From contig CM049309.1 of NCBI GenBank assembly GCA_026874595.1, forward strand, positions 94,636,723-94,700,722: a DNA stretch of 64,000 bases, given 5' to 3'. The position numbers and the translations under genes are program-made. This DNA is from Sipunculus nudus (Eukaryota > Annelida > Sipuncula > Golfingiida > Sipunculidae). Positions 12,191 through 22,948 of this stretch are shown one piece after another (within the stretch, counting starts at the first letter, position 1; each line of letters starts with the position of its first letter). The notes under the pieces are model-generated. The model saw only the letters and a list, made by a program, of their open reading frames with translations. It did not search any database and was not told the DNA's origin.

Positions 12191-12479
12191 TTACTGCTCT
12201 GGCTAGTTGACGCTCGGCCTGTTAACTGCTCTGGCTATTTGACGACCGGCCTGTTTCCTGCTCTGGCTTTTTGACGCCCGTCCTGTTAACTGCTCAGTCC
12301 ATTTGACGCCCTGCCTTTTTACTGCTCTTGATAGTTGACGCTCGGCCTGTTTACTGCTCTAGCTGGTTGACGCCCGTTCTATTAACTGCTCTGTCCATTT
12401 GACGCCCGGCTTGTTTACTGCTCTGGTCATTTGCCGCCCTGCCTGTTTACTGCTTCGGATGGTTGACGACCAGCCTGTT

Positions 12480-14340
12480 TACTGCTCTAGCTGGTTGATG
12501 CCCGTCCTTTAAACTGCTCTGGCCATTTGACGCCCGGCCTGTTTACTGCTCTGGTAATTTGCCGCCCTGCCTGTACTGCTCCGGATGGTTGCCTGTCCGT
12601 CCTTTACTGCTCTGGCTATATGACGCCCGTCCTGTTTACTGCTGTGTCCATTTGACGCCCGGCCTATTGTAACTGTTCATTCGACGCCCGGCCTCTTTTT
12701 TTGCTCCGTCCATTTGACGCTCGGTCAGTTCACTGCTCTGGTCATTTGCCGCCTGGCCAGTTTACAGCTCTATCCAATTGTTGCCCGGCATGTTTACTGC
12801 TCTGTCCAATTGACGCCCGGCCTGTTTACTGCTCTAGCTGGTTGATGCCCGTCCTTTAAACTGCTCTGGCCATTTGACGCCCGGCCTGTTTACTGCTCTG
12901 GTCATTTGCCGCCCTGCCTGTTTACTGCTCCGGATGGTTGCCCGTCCGTCCTTTACTGCTCTGGCTATATGACGCCCGTCCTGTTTACTGCTGTGTCCAT
13001 TAGACGCCCGGCCTATTGTAACTGTTCATTCGACGCCCGGCCTCTTTTTTTGCTCCGTCCATTTGACGCTCGGTCAGTTCACTGCTCTGGTCATTTGCCG
13101 CCCGGCCTGTTTACAGCTCTGTCCAATTGTTGCCCGGCATGTTTACTGCTCTGTCCAATTGACGCCCGGCCTGTTTACTGCTGTGTCTATTTGACGCCCG
13201 GCCTGTTATATCTGTTCATTCGACGCCCGGCCAGTGTTCTGCTCCGTCCATTTGACGCTCGGTCTGTTTACTGCTCTGTCCAGTTGCCGCCAGTCCTGTT
13301 CACTCCTCAGTCCATTTGATGCCCGTTCTGTTTACTGCTCTTGATACTTGACGCTCGGCCTGTTTACTGCTCTAGCTGGTTGACGCCCGTCCTGTTAACT
13401 GCTCTGTCCATTTGACGCCCGGCCTGTTTACTGCTCTGGTCATTTTTGCCGCCCTGCCTGTTAACAGCTCCGGATGGTTGACGACCAGCCTGTTTACTGC
13501 CCTAGCTGGATGACGCCCGTCCTGTTTACTGCTCTGGCCATTTGACGCCCGGCCTTTTTACTGCTCTGGTCATTTGCCGCCCTGCCTGTTTACTGCTCCG
13601 GATGGTGGTGGGTCCGTCTTTACTGCTCTGGCTATATGGCACCCGTTCTGTTTACTGCTGTGTCCATTTGACGCCCGGCCTGTTGTAACTGTTCATTCGA
13701 CGCCCGGCCTCTTTTTTTGCTCCGTCCATTTGACGCTCGGTCAGTTCACTGCTCTGGTCATTTGCCGCCCCGCCTGTTTACAGCTCTGTCCAATTGTTGC
13801 CCGGCATGTTTACTGCTCTGTCCAATTGACGCCCGGCCTGTTTACTGCTGTGTCTATTTGACGCCCGGCCTGTTATATCTGTTCATTCGACGCCCGTTCT
13901 GTTTACTGCTCTGGCTACTTAACGCTCGGCCTGTTTACTGCTCTGTCCAGTTGCCGCCAGTCCTGTTCACTCCTCAGTCCATTTCACGCCCGTTCTGTTT
14001 ACTGCTCTGGCTACTTAACGCTCGGCCTCTTTACTGCTCTAGCTGGTTGACGCCCGTCCTGTTAACTGCTCTGTCCATTTGACGCCCGGCCTGTTTACTG
14101 CTCTGGTCATTTGCCGCCCTGCCCGTTAACAGCTCCGGATGGTGGTGGGTCCGTCCTTTACTGCTCTGGCTATATAGCACCCGTCCTGTTTACTGCTGTG
14201 TCCATTTGACGCCCGGCCTGATGTAACTGTTCATTCGACGCCCGGCCTCTTTTTTTGCTCCGTCCATATGACGCTCGGTCAGTTCACTGCTCTGGTCATT
14301 TGCCGCCCGGCCTGTTTACAGCTCTGTCCAATTGTTGCCG
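12480..14340. repeat. About 347-bp higher-order repeat in the 32-bp array
   Basis: A run of distinct variants (GGTTGATGCCCGTCC at 12493 and 12840, then CTGGCTATATGACG, TGTAACTGTTCATTCGACG, CCTCTTTTTTTGCTCC and CAATTGTTGCC) recurs as an ordered block of about 11 units. Further shuffled copies occur towards 14340. Confidence 0.75.
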
Positions 14341-15059
14341 GGCATGTTTACTGCTCTGGCTATATGACGACCGGCCTGATTACTGCTCCGGATGGTTGAC
14401 GCCCGGCCTGTTTACTGCTGTGTCTATTTGACGCCCGGCCTGTTATATCTGTTCATTCGACGCCCGGCCTGTGTTCTGCTCCGTCCATTTGACGGTCGGT
14501 CTGTTTACTGCTCTGTCATGTTGCCGCCAGTCCTGTTTACTCCTCAGACCATTTGACGCCCGGTCTGTTTACTGCTCCGGATTGTTGACGCCCGGCCTGT
14601 TTACTGCTGTGTCTATTTGACGCCCGGCCTGTTATATCTGTTCATTCGACGCCCGGCCTGTGTTCTGCTCCGTCCATTTGACGCTCGGTCTGTTTACTGC
14701 TCTGTCCAGTTGCCGCCAGTCCTGTTTACTCCTCAGACCATTTGACGCCCGGTCTGTTTACTGCTCCGGATGGTTGACGCCCAGTCTGACAGCACTGGCC
14801 ATTTGACGCCCGTCCTGATTACTGCTCTGTCCAATTGACGCCCGGCCTGTTTACTGCTGTGTCTATTTGGCGCCCGGCCTGTTTTATCTGTTCATTCGAC
14901 GCCCGGCCTATTTCTCCGTCCATTTGACGCTCGGTCTGTTTACTGCTCTGTCTAGTTGCCGCCAGTCCTGTTCACTCCTCAGTCCATTTGACGCCCGGCC
15001 TGTGTTCTGCTCCGTTCATTTGACGCCCGGTCCGTTTACTGCTCTGTCCTGTTGCCGCC

Positions 15060-15940
15060 AGTCCTGTTAACTCCTCAGTCAATTTGACGCCCGGTCTGTT
15101 TACTGCTCTGTCCAGTTGCCGCCAGTCCTGTTAACTCCTCAGTCAATTTGACGCCCGGTCTGTTTACTGCTCTGTCCAGTTGCCGCCAGTCCTGTTCACT
15201 TCTCAGTCCATTTAACGCTCGTTCTGTTTACTGCTCTGTCCAGTTGCCGCCAGTCCTGTTCACTCCATAGTCCATTTGACGCCCGGTCTGTTTACTGCTC
15301 TGTCCAGTTGCCGCCAGTCCTGTTCACTCCTCAGTCCATTTGACGCCCGGTCTGTTTACTGCTCTGTCCAGTTGCCGCTAGTCCTGTTCACTCCTCAGTC
15401 CATTTGACGCCCGGTCTGTTTACTGCTCTGACCAGTTGCCGCCAGTCCTATTCACTCCTCAGTCCATTTGACGCCCGGTCTGTTTACTGCTCTGTCCAGT
15501 TGCCGCCAGTCCTGTTCACTCCTCAGTCCATTTGACGCCGGGTCTGTTTACTGCTCTGTCCAGTTGCCGCCAGTCCTGTTCACTCCTCAGTCCATTTGAC
15601 GCCAGGTCTGTTTACTGCTCTGTCCAGTTGCCGCCAGTCCTGTTCACTCCTCAGTCCTTTTGACGCCCGGTCTGTTTACTGCTCTGTCCAGTTGCCGCCA
15701 GTCCTGTTCACTCCTCAGTCCATTTGACGCCAGGTCTGTTTACTGCTCTGTCCAGTTGCCGCCGGTCCTGTTCACTCCTCAGTCCATTTGACGCCCAGTC
15801 TGTTTACTGCTGTGTCCAGTTGCCGCCAGTCCTGTTCACTCCTCAGTCCTTTTGACGCCAGGTCTGTTTACTGCTCTGTCCAGTTGCCGCCAGTCCTGTT
15901 CACTCCTCAGTCCATTTGACGCTCGGTCTGTCTGCTCTGT
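15060..15940. repeat. 64-bp dimeric higher-order repeat
   Basis: Two 32-bp variants alternate strictly: one with TTTGACGCCCGGTCTG and one with AGTTGCCGCCAGTCCTG. About 13 dimers give a clean 64-bp period, with only point differences between dimers. Confidence 0.88.
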
Positions 15941-16370
15941 CCAATTAACGCGCGGCCTGTTAACTGCTGTGTCTATTTGACGCCCGGCCTGTTATATCTG
16001 TTCATTCGACGCCCGGCCCGTGTTCTGCTCCGTCCATTGGACGCTCGGTCTGTTTACTGCTCCGTCCAGTTGCCGCCAGTCCTGTTCACTGCTTAGACCA
16101 TTTGACGCCCGGTCTGTTTACTGCTCCGGATGGTTGACGCCCGGTCTGTTTACTGCTCTTGCTAGTTGACGCCCGTCCTGCTACTGCTCTTTCCATGTGA
16201 CGCCCGGCCTGACTTCTCTGGCCAGTTGACGCCCTGCCTGTTTACTGCGTTAGCTGTTTGACAACCGGTCTGTTAGCTCTAGCCAGTTGACGCCCGGTCT
16301 GATTACCGCTCTAGCTGGTTGACGCCTGTCCTGTTTACTGCTGGTACATTTGACGCCCTGCCTGTTAACT

Positions 16371-16889
16371 GTGGGTAAAGTTAGATTTACAGTACAGAGC
16401 ATCTGGTGTTTGTGCTTTGTTTCCCCCTTCTCATCAGCAAGAATGTTAGCCCTCGAAAAAATGTGCGTCTCTAAATACCCCTCGTCCCGTGGGCAAAGAA
16501 ACAGAGCCCAATCCAGTCACTCACCAGTTAAGCTCGAAGGCCAGAGGTGAGCCTTATATATTTCTTCTACTTATGTATAGTTAAGTCGCTGTACTTGTAT
16601 GTTTTTTAACAACATCCACATTTCAGTGTTAAGATAATGCCTTTTCACGACATACGTTGGAGGTATTATATATTATATGAACCAGTGCGTTTTCTAGTTT
16701 TTGGCAGTCGTATGTAATATTTCACTCATCAGTATCAGTGGTGACTATTATGACCATACGCCCGACACACATCAATGGAGGCATCCCGACATGTACAAGT
16801 AACGTACAAAATTACTGGTAACATATAAATGAAGTGTCAATTGTCAGCTTGGGTCAGTAATTTGCTTAACGGCTCAGCAAAGAAACAAC

Positions 16890-16892
<3 letters not shown>
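16371..16892. other. Unique DNA right of the 32-bp satellite
   Basis: Anonymous sequence in which the only coding-like signal is the possible exon at 16438-16546. Nothing else is supported. Confidence 0.4.
16438..16546 (+). CDS. Possible orphan internal exon, unknown product
   Basis: A pyrimidine-rich tract ending TTCTCATCAG precedes base 16438, and AGAG followed by GTGAGC lies at 16543-16552. Together these look like a good acceptor and donor around a 109-bp exon. One frame is open through it and encodes about 35 basic, Ser-rich residues including KYPSSRGQRNRAQ. I do not recognise the family. No partner exon is visible in the window, and a chance pair of splice-like signals is quite possible. 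Confidence 0.25.

Positions 16893-16952
<60 letters not shown>
16893..16952. repeat. (AG)n microsatellite
   Basis: A perfect dinucleotide tract of about 30 repeats. Confidence 0.98.
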
Positions 16953-16956
<4 letters not shown>

Positions 16957-18337
16957 TTCATACCAAAAATAATATTTAATACAAGACAGAACACTAAGTG
17001 TTACAGGCATGTGAGACATATTTATTGAACAAATGGGGAAAAGTGGTCAATAACAGAGAGGAATAATATTTGATAAAGATCATGTAAACATTTCGATCTT
17101 ATAAAGTGTAAATGTGGTGAATTTTGAATAAAGGTAAAAGGTACCTATATATAAATATACATACATATAAATATACATATAAATATTAAGGTTTCTCAAT
17201 CTATTTAACCATCTAGAAAAATGAGAAAAAAAGAAAAAGGAAACGAGAAATTTACATGAAGGGAAATGGGTAATGTCGTGCATACAAATTAATTGTTATA
17301 AACTCAAAGATTGAATCTTGTTAATGTTGTCTTGAATTACAGTTTACGCTCTAGTGTTATCAGGGGATGTGTTAGTTTGTAGAGTGTATATGTATTCATT
17401 GTTATAAAAGAAAGACTATAAGTGTATTTAATTTTGTTATTTGCTTTGGTGGAAGTCCTCATTCAGAAAAGACTGATATGGTAAACTTGCAAGGAATCCA
17501 GGTTTTATTTTTAAAAAAAGTCAGATTTTGTATTAAACTAAAAAAAATGCGCGTGGGGTCCGTCAAAATGGAATGAAATTACGCAAACATTGCTATCATG
17601 CTCTGACATGGCGTTGCCTTGGCCTAGTTGACCCGATCTGGCTTTAGTTTCCTGTCTCTGGGCTTAGTACAACCTTTAATCGTTTTATTCTTTCGTTCTC
17701 ACTGTTCTCAAATGTGCCAATGTGTTTTTATGTTTTGTTGACACACGTTTTGTACATTGTTCTCATGGTTTGCGTTTTCATATAAAATACAAGCATCTCG
17801 GTGGTCACGGGGGGGGGGCCCTTTATCATTACAGAAACTGCAGATGGTTATCTTCCAAAATTGAATAATAAGGTAAAGCAGCCGAAAAAAATGTAATACT
17901 CTTGATTTTTTAAGATGATCCATGCAAGGAACTCCTTTTATCTTAGAATTTATATTTATTTATTATCCATTCACTTATTTATCCAATTCATTATTAGTTT
18001 TTCATTGTTCTCTTGGTTTCATCATTTATTTTTTATATTTTTATTTTTGGAGGGGGGGGGGGGGTATTTTAACTTGAGATTCTGTATGAATCATTGGTCC
18101 ATATTTATTTATTTAGTAACCTCTAGTATTAGGAGAGAATATTCACGCTTAAAAAACACATACATTACAAGTTCAAGATATGAGCACAATAATCACGAAA
18201 ATATATTAAAACGAACACTATTTATACCCTCCCCCACTCTTTCCACATAATTCCTTCTCACAGACAGACCTTGTTTCCCTTTTTAAAAGAACAATATTGT
18301 AATAAGATCCATGCGTTTTATATGTTATCCACACGTC
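16953..18337. other. AT-rich anonymous DNA, no gene seen
   Basis: It contains an AT-rich low-complexity patch with TATAAATATACATA motifs at about 17140-17190, a G9 run near 17809-17818 and a longer G run near 18050-18063. Short open frames here lack composition or motifs of a gene. Confidence 0.5.
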
Positions 18338-18860
18338 TTGTTAAAGGGACATTATCAGAAGCCATATTATGCCTGTTATTCCACACAATTAGTTCAGTTT
18401 CGCTTAATACAAAAGTTTCCAAGCAAAAACATCCCAGCACACAGTCTCAGTACCTCGCATATGGCTGTTTAACGACTTGTTATGGCTCTGCTTGTTGGTA
18501 AACACTGTCCACGTGTGTCTGTATACCATTCAAAGGCCGAGTGAACGGAGGTCCGATTATGAGCCGCAACACGCAGTTTCAGCCAGCAGGAATACGTATT
18601 ACATTTTTTTTTTGGGTCAAGTCAGTCAAGGCATCTCCTGATTGACACGTGTTGTGGCTTCGCGATGCTCGAATCCCACGCGCTGTGTTTATGTAGACAC
18701 CTGTGATCGCGCCCGGTCCACTGTTTTTAACACTTGTTTACATGAGAAAGCAAAACGGTTTCAAGGCAATATTTGGCAGGTATTGATTTATTTAAACGGG
18801 AAGAAGCTATCTTTCGTGTTAATTCAACATGTTCTATAGGTGATTGGGCCCCTTTAACAA
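18338..18860. mobile_element. Possible 0.5-kb MITE-like element
   Basis: TTGTTAAAGGGAC at 18338-18350 and its near-perfect inverse GGGCCCCTTTAACAA at 18846-18860 bound about 520 bp with no coding capacity. The match is at least 11 bases (TTGTTAAAGGG). TTAA at both ends is compatible with a piggyBac-type target, but the termini are not otherwise diagnostic. The right end abuts the reverse transcriptase remnant. Confidence 0.45.
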
Positions 18861-18861
18861 A

Positions 18862-19136
18862 TTAGGGCACTGACTATTTTTACTGAGCATGAGACTGTAA
18901 AATGTTTCAGCCCCTGATCTATATTCAAATATATTATTCAAAAACATTATAGTTTGCACATCTACATAGTGAGACACTGGCGGTAAGTCTAACGCCTGGA
19001 GTAGCGGCTTTGTGCTGTAACAGAGACCTATTCCTACAATGCTTTTTATTAATCTAGTTTGTAGGCAGTCCATTTTATGCTTTGCCACCTTGTATACTAT
19101 GAAATGCTCTCCGACATGCACTAATTCTTGCACCAC
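18862..19136 (-). pseudogene. Non-LTR retrotransposon reverse transcriptase, C-terminal remnant
   Basis: The minus-strand frame (readable from about 19145 leftward) resembles the region just after the reverse transcriptase domain of jockey/CR1-like elements. Features seen: a KMDCLQTRLIKSIVGIG stretch, then PLLQALDLPPVS, then an aromatic/hydrophobic NNIFEYRS segment. In these elements the pattern QxxLIKxxLG...LLxALxIPxVS is typical. There is no upstream catalytic domain; a stop lies at 19148-19146 and the left end dissolves at the inverted repeat near 18860. It is therefore a 5'-truncated, dead fragment. The family call is from pattern recognition and moderately sure. Confidence 0.6.
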
Positions 19137-19243
19137 AATGGTATTTTACTTTTTGGTTTCAAATTATTGAACCATGATATGTCATTTTATCCACCGTCTT
19201 CAGGAGCTTGTTCTGAGTCAAGGGTGTACCTATATAGTTGATA

Positions 19244-19266
19244 TGTGTGTGTGTGTTTGTGTGTGC
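19244..19266. repeat. (TG)n microsatellite
   Basis: A short TG dinucleotide run with one TTT interruption. Confidence 0.85.
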
Positions 19267-19718
19267 CTCAATAGTCCAGTAGATAAGTGCAAATATGGCC
19301 AAAATACTTCAGTTAGTAATACAAGCACCAAATGTTGCCAGTTTGTTCATTTTAGACCCCTTTACAAGAAAAAAAAATAGCCCGTCAAAAATCAAATGTG
19401 GCCGCCATTTTTTTCAAAATGGCCACCGCTTACCCTTGTTTTAAGCACATTAATATTACTAATGTAAAAGTGGTCGGATTTGAATGACGTATACATCAAT
19501 TAGTAGGTAATGAGGTATGGCGCATATAGTACATCAGCCAGAGGGTTCACCGGTACCAAACAGGTCACAATTGCTATCAATGTTTTTTTGGAAAGGTTTA
19601 TGTATGTAGATAACAAAAATGCCTGATAGCAGTATGAATGTGGTAGCTTTCTGTAAAATATCAGCCTATTTAGAAATGCACTTGCACCGAAATTCAATTT
19701 TGTGGTACATACTGTTAA

Positions 19719-19720
<2 letters not shown>

Positions 19721-19798
<78 letters not shown>

Positions 19799-19814
19799 AT
19801 TATTATTATTATTT
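19721..19814. repeat. (TA)n followed by (ATT)n
   Basis: About 36 TA dinucleotides run to 19793, followed by seven ATT trinucleotides. Confidence 0.97.
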
Positions 19815-21048
19815 AGTTATAACATCTTATATAATGCCTGTTTTAAAACAAGTTTAATGTCAGTTGATAGTGGACATTTTAAGCTTTCTTCTGGTGTGTT
19901 ATTCATGTATATAGCTTTCCAAATTCCAAAGATATGAATACCTTACCTCATCCTGTATCATAGCAATTTGTATAATTTTAGCTAATTTATTAAACAACAC
20001 AAGATGTATTTCTGATTAGACCAACCGTGACCAGTTTGGTCTTTATGAAGTAAATAATGAAGTTTGAAGTCTTTTAGCTGAAAACAAAATTTCTGGCACC
20101 CAACTACAATTTGTGGATTTGGGCGTGGTCACAGGAAGGTGTTTTTCGGTTCTTCAGTAAGCCGATACATGTCACATTGCCATCAACTATTCGCAGAACA
20201 ATTAATGCCTGGTTCATATTTTTGAGTACTTTTGTGTCGCATACCAAAGCACTTATCGAACCCTGACTGGTTAATCCTCCCAATTATTCCACGTGGCTGC
20301 TATCGGGGGCCGACATATAGACTAAAACTCAGATGTCGCAAGCCAAATTTCACACATGACATGTATGCAAGTACGTTTACTCGGCTGGTTGTTTAAATGA
20401 ATGATTTATGCATGTCTTCGGTTGAAAAAGAAGAAGAAAAGGCCGACAAGTCATTTTATCCGTATATTTTTATTTTTAGGTTTTTGTTATATTGGTGCCT
20501 AAGTCACGTGATATCGTACAATTTTTAGGCCGCCGTATTTGCACTTCTGGCCAAATTCGCTTTCTTGATATATAAAAGAGCCTTCGACTGAGAGAGGGCT
20601 ATGTTGTCTGCTGAAATATTCCCATGCAAATATTTCCTACAAAATTAACATATAAAATCAAGGCAAGAGCAGTAAATGTTCTTACAACATTTTGCTTGGG
20701 TGGCACCATGAATAAATGATAGATATTGCAGATTGCCTTTGTGTCAGGACTAACTGTGAAGCAGAGCTGTAAGTTCTTCATTCTGAGTTATATATTCTAT
20801 ATATTCTGTATATCCTGTTAACATTTCTTACAGGTAAGGAGAGAGATTTCTAAATAAACACCACTTTCTGTAACTAAAACTAGATGTTTATTTGAACCGT
20901 GGTGCAAACATTATTTTAACATGAATATATACCAATTTGCTTTATTGCTAATAAGTACAATGGCTCATCCTGTTCCGGTTTTATGTTAATACAAAGTCTA
21001 GTAAATGCTAGTGATAAGCCCGAATAAATAATATCAGTTTTTGAACAA
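19815..21048. other. Anonymous DNA, no gene seen
   Basis: AT-rich DNA without a supported coding frame, RNA gene or repeat hallmark. Confidence 0.45.
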
Positions 21049-21770
21049 ATCGGTCAGCCGAAAGATCCATTTACATGTTTTTGGCCGACGCTGCATAATT
21101 TAATATAATATTTTAATCGTATATTGTCTGGAAATACACATACAGGTAAACAAACAGTTGTGAACATATGCACAACCTCTGCAAGGTCACTGACAGAGGT
21201 AATACATACCGACACATTTAACTGCACAAGCTCACTGAACCCAACACGGTATGGAGAGTAAAAAGTGGTTTACATCACGACTCTCACAGATACATAGCCT
21301 GTCAGTCGCTGCAGATACCCCTGAGTCATGATCAGGTGACAGTACAAAACAGTTACATTAAACCTAGATAAAAAAGAGAATGAGTGCAACTGAACTAATC
21401 CAAAGTAAAGCACCAGAACATTCTCGGAGTTTAACCTGTTCCTGCAACAGAATGCGAACATTTGTAGCGCCATCTTCCCACAGATCTGAAAATTAAAAAT
21501 CATACACATGTAGTAGGGCTGACTTCATGGATATAATTTAATAGTATGCTTTACTAAAATAATATACCGAAAATATATAGTTTTATAAATACACTTAATT
21601 AACATGATTAAAAGAATATACTTAAATGTAATTAAATGTAAAATGGTAAAAATAAAAATAATAGTAAATAAAATATGGATATCTTTGAGGAATTTTAAGT
21701 TTTCAGCTATTACACTATAGACAAGGGTACTCTATTAACATATTTAAAGTGATTTCTGGATTGAGAAATG
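21049..21770. repeat. Duplicated flank of the 41-bp satellite, copy 1
   Basis: This sequence is repeated at 47797-48506 in the same orientation, about 26.75 kb away, and each copy precedes a 41-bp satellite array. On the minus strand both copies share a C-terminal open stretch of 34 residues (21371 down to 21270 here) and a polypyrimidine-AG before a segment reading DGATNVRILLQEQVKLRE in another frame. Indels break the common frame, so I do not call an exon. Confidence 0.85.
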
Positions 21771-22215
21771 TATCTAACCATGGTTCTCATTGGTCAGACG
21801 TACTGGTTTATCTAATAACGATGACTCTTATTGGGTATACGTACTAATGTACCTTATAACCATGTCTCTAATTGGTTATAGGTACTGGTTTATTTTATCA
21901 CCGAGGCTCTCAATGGACAGACTTACTAATTTATTTTATTACCATGAATCTCATTGGACAGACTTACTGATTTATTTATTACCATGGCTTTCATTGGACA
22001 GATGTACAGGTTTATATTATCCCTTTGGTTCACAATGGTCAGACGTATTCATTTATCTAACCATGGTTCTCATTAGTCAGACGTACTGAGTTATCTTATT
22101 ACCATGGTTCACATTGGTCAGACGTACTGGTTTATCTAATGACCATGACTCTCATTGGGTAAACGTACTGATGTATCTTATAACCATGTCTCAAATTGTC
22201 GAAGGTAGTGGTTAA
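21771..22215. repeat. 41-bp satellite, subfamily A, left part
   Basis: About 10.5 units of 41 bp contain TACCATGGCTCTCATTGGAC, then AGACGTACTG, then a TTTATCTTAT block. The array stops at the left end of the hAT element and resumes at 29637 with the continuation expected from the intact unit series at 29985-30020. Confidence 0.93.
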
Positions 22216-22602
22216 CAGGGGCGTATTCATGGGGGCGCAAAGGGGCGCCCCCCCCCCCTTTATTTCTGACAACACTTATGGCAGTTAACTACTGGCAACT
22301 GTTAAATTTGTAAACCCACGTTTATTGACTTGTTCAGTTATTCAATTACACACACACGTTACATATAAGGTTACATATATTTAGTTATATAAATATATGC
22401 ATGGCTATATATGGTTGTGTTAATGTTATTCCCATGGTAAAATGTTACGGCCGATTTGCATTCGGATAACGGGCCGTTTTTATATTAATGTGGGGCGTTT
22501 TGGTTCGAGCTAGGCCGTTCTGGCAGAGGCGTTTTTTCCTATTGGCCGTTCGAACAAGAAACCAGTGAGAAACATGAACTGAAGAATCTGTGAAGCCTCG
22601 AC

Positions 22603-22649
22603 ATGCTGCCCAAACCTACTAAAATAACAAGATTTTTCAGTGTTGTTCA
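22603..22649 (+). CDS. hAT transposase exon 1
   Basis: ATG followed by 15 codons and two bases encodes MLPKPTKITRFFSVV, the short basic-then-FF start typical of ZMYM/TTF-type hAT proteins. The donor is CA followed by GTAAGT at 22650-22655. The acceptor TTCAAAATTGCAG before 27093 gives a join that keeps the frame (phase 2) into a Lys/Arg and acidic Ser-rich linker. The reading rests on the frame agreement and on the family's N-terminal pattern. Confidence 0.55.
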
Positions 22650-22948
22650 GTAAGTACCACACTGTTTCCTTACGCTATGGAAAATTGAATGTTTAATATC
22701 AACAGCATTGGGAAGGTAAATTGTAGGGGGGAACAAGTGACCCATGGGTCATGACGCTCAGCTGACTGGGAAGAGATTCGCAAAAGGAAATTTTATCATC
22801 AGAATGGTAGTATATACCCATTCAGCTGAAGCATCAAACAGAATAACCAACAGGCCAAGATTTAGTCTGTATTTATATATCTCAAAAATAGAGAAAACAT
22901 GTGTAAACTTTAAAAACTAGAATACAGGTAGCCGACAAGTGACTACGT

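Larger units (their letters stand above)
9110..16370. repeat. 32-bp satellite array, about 226 units
   Basis: Units of 32 bp have the form GTTGACGCCCGGCC, then TTTTTACTGC or TGTTTACTGC, then CTCTGGCTA or TTTTGCTA. Many variants exist (GACGACAGGCATG, GTTGCCGCCAGTCC, TTCGACGCCCGG). The left part is fairly homogeneous with TTTTTACTGCTTTTGCTA units; the right part (12400-16370) is more diverged and mixed. Since 32 is not a multiple of 3, frames rotate through the unit and give chance open frames of 67-137 codons between 12906 and 15070. There are no spacers, so it is not CRISPR-like. Confidence 0.95.

Noticed and set aside
12906-15070. Cys/Pro-rich open frames of 67-137 codons in the 32-bp satellite
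   Set aside because: They follow the 32-bp period rotating through frames, end at ordinary variants, overlap one another and start at non-ATG codons in several cases.
9110-16370. CRISPR-like array of 32-bp repeats
   Set aside because: Repeats are directly adjacent with no unique spacers, and the genome is eukaryotic.
17915-18250. 111-codon frame with an aromatic-rich start
   Set aside because: AT-rich low-complexity translation crossing a poly-G tract, with no motif.
18640-18700. tRNA-like B-box (GCTCGAATCCC) suggesting a tRNA-derived SINE
   Set aside because: No matching A-box, acceptor stem or fold could be built upstream. The single box is not enough.
21270-21509. Minus-strand frame sharing its last 34 residues with 48018-48215
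   Set aside because: Identity is explained by the recent DNA duplication. Upstream parts differ by frame-changing indels and no domain is recognised.
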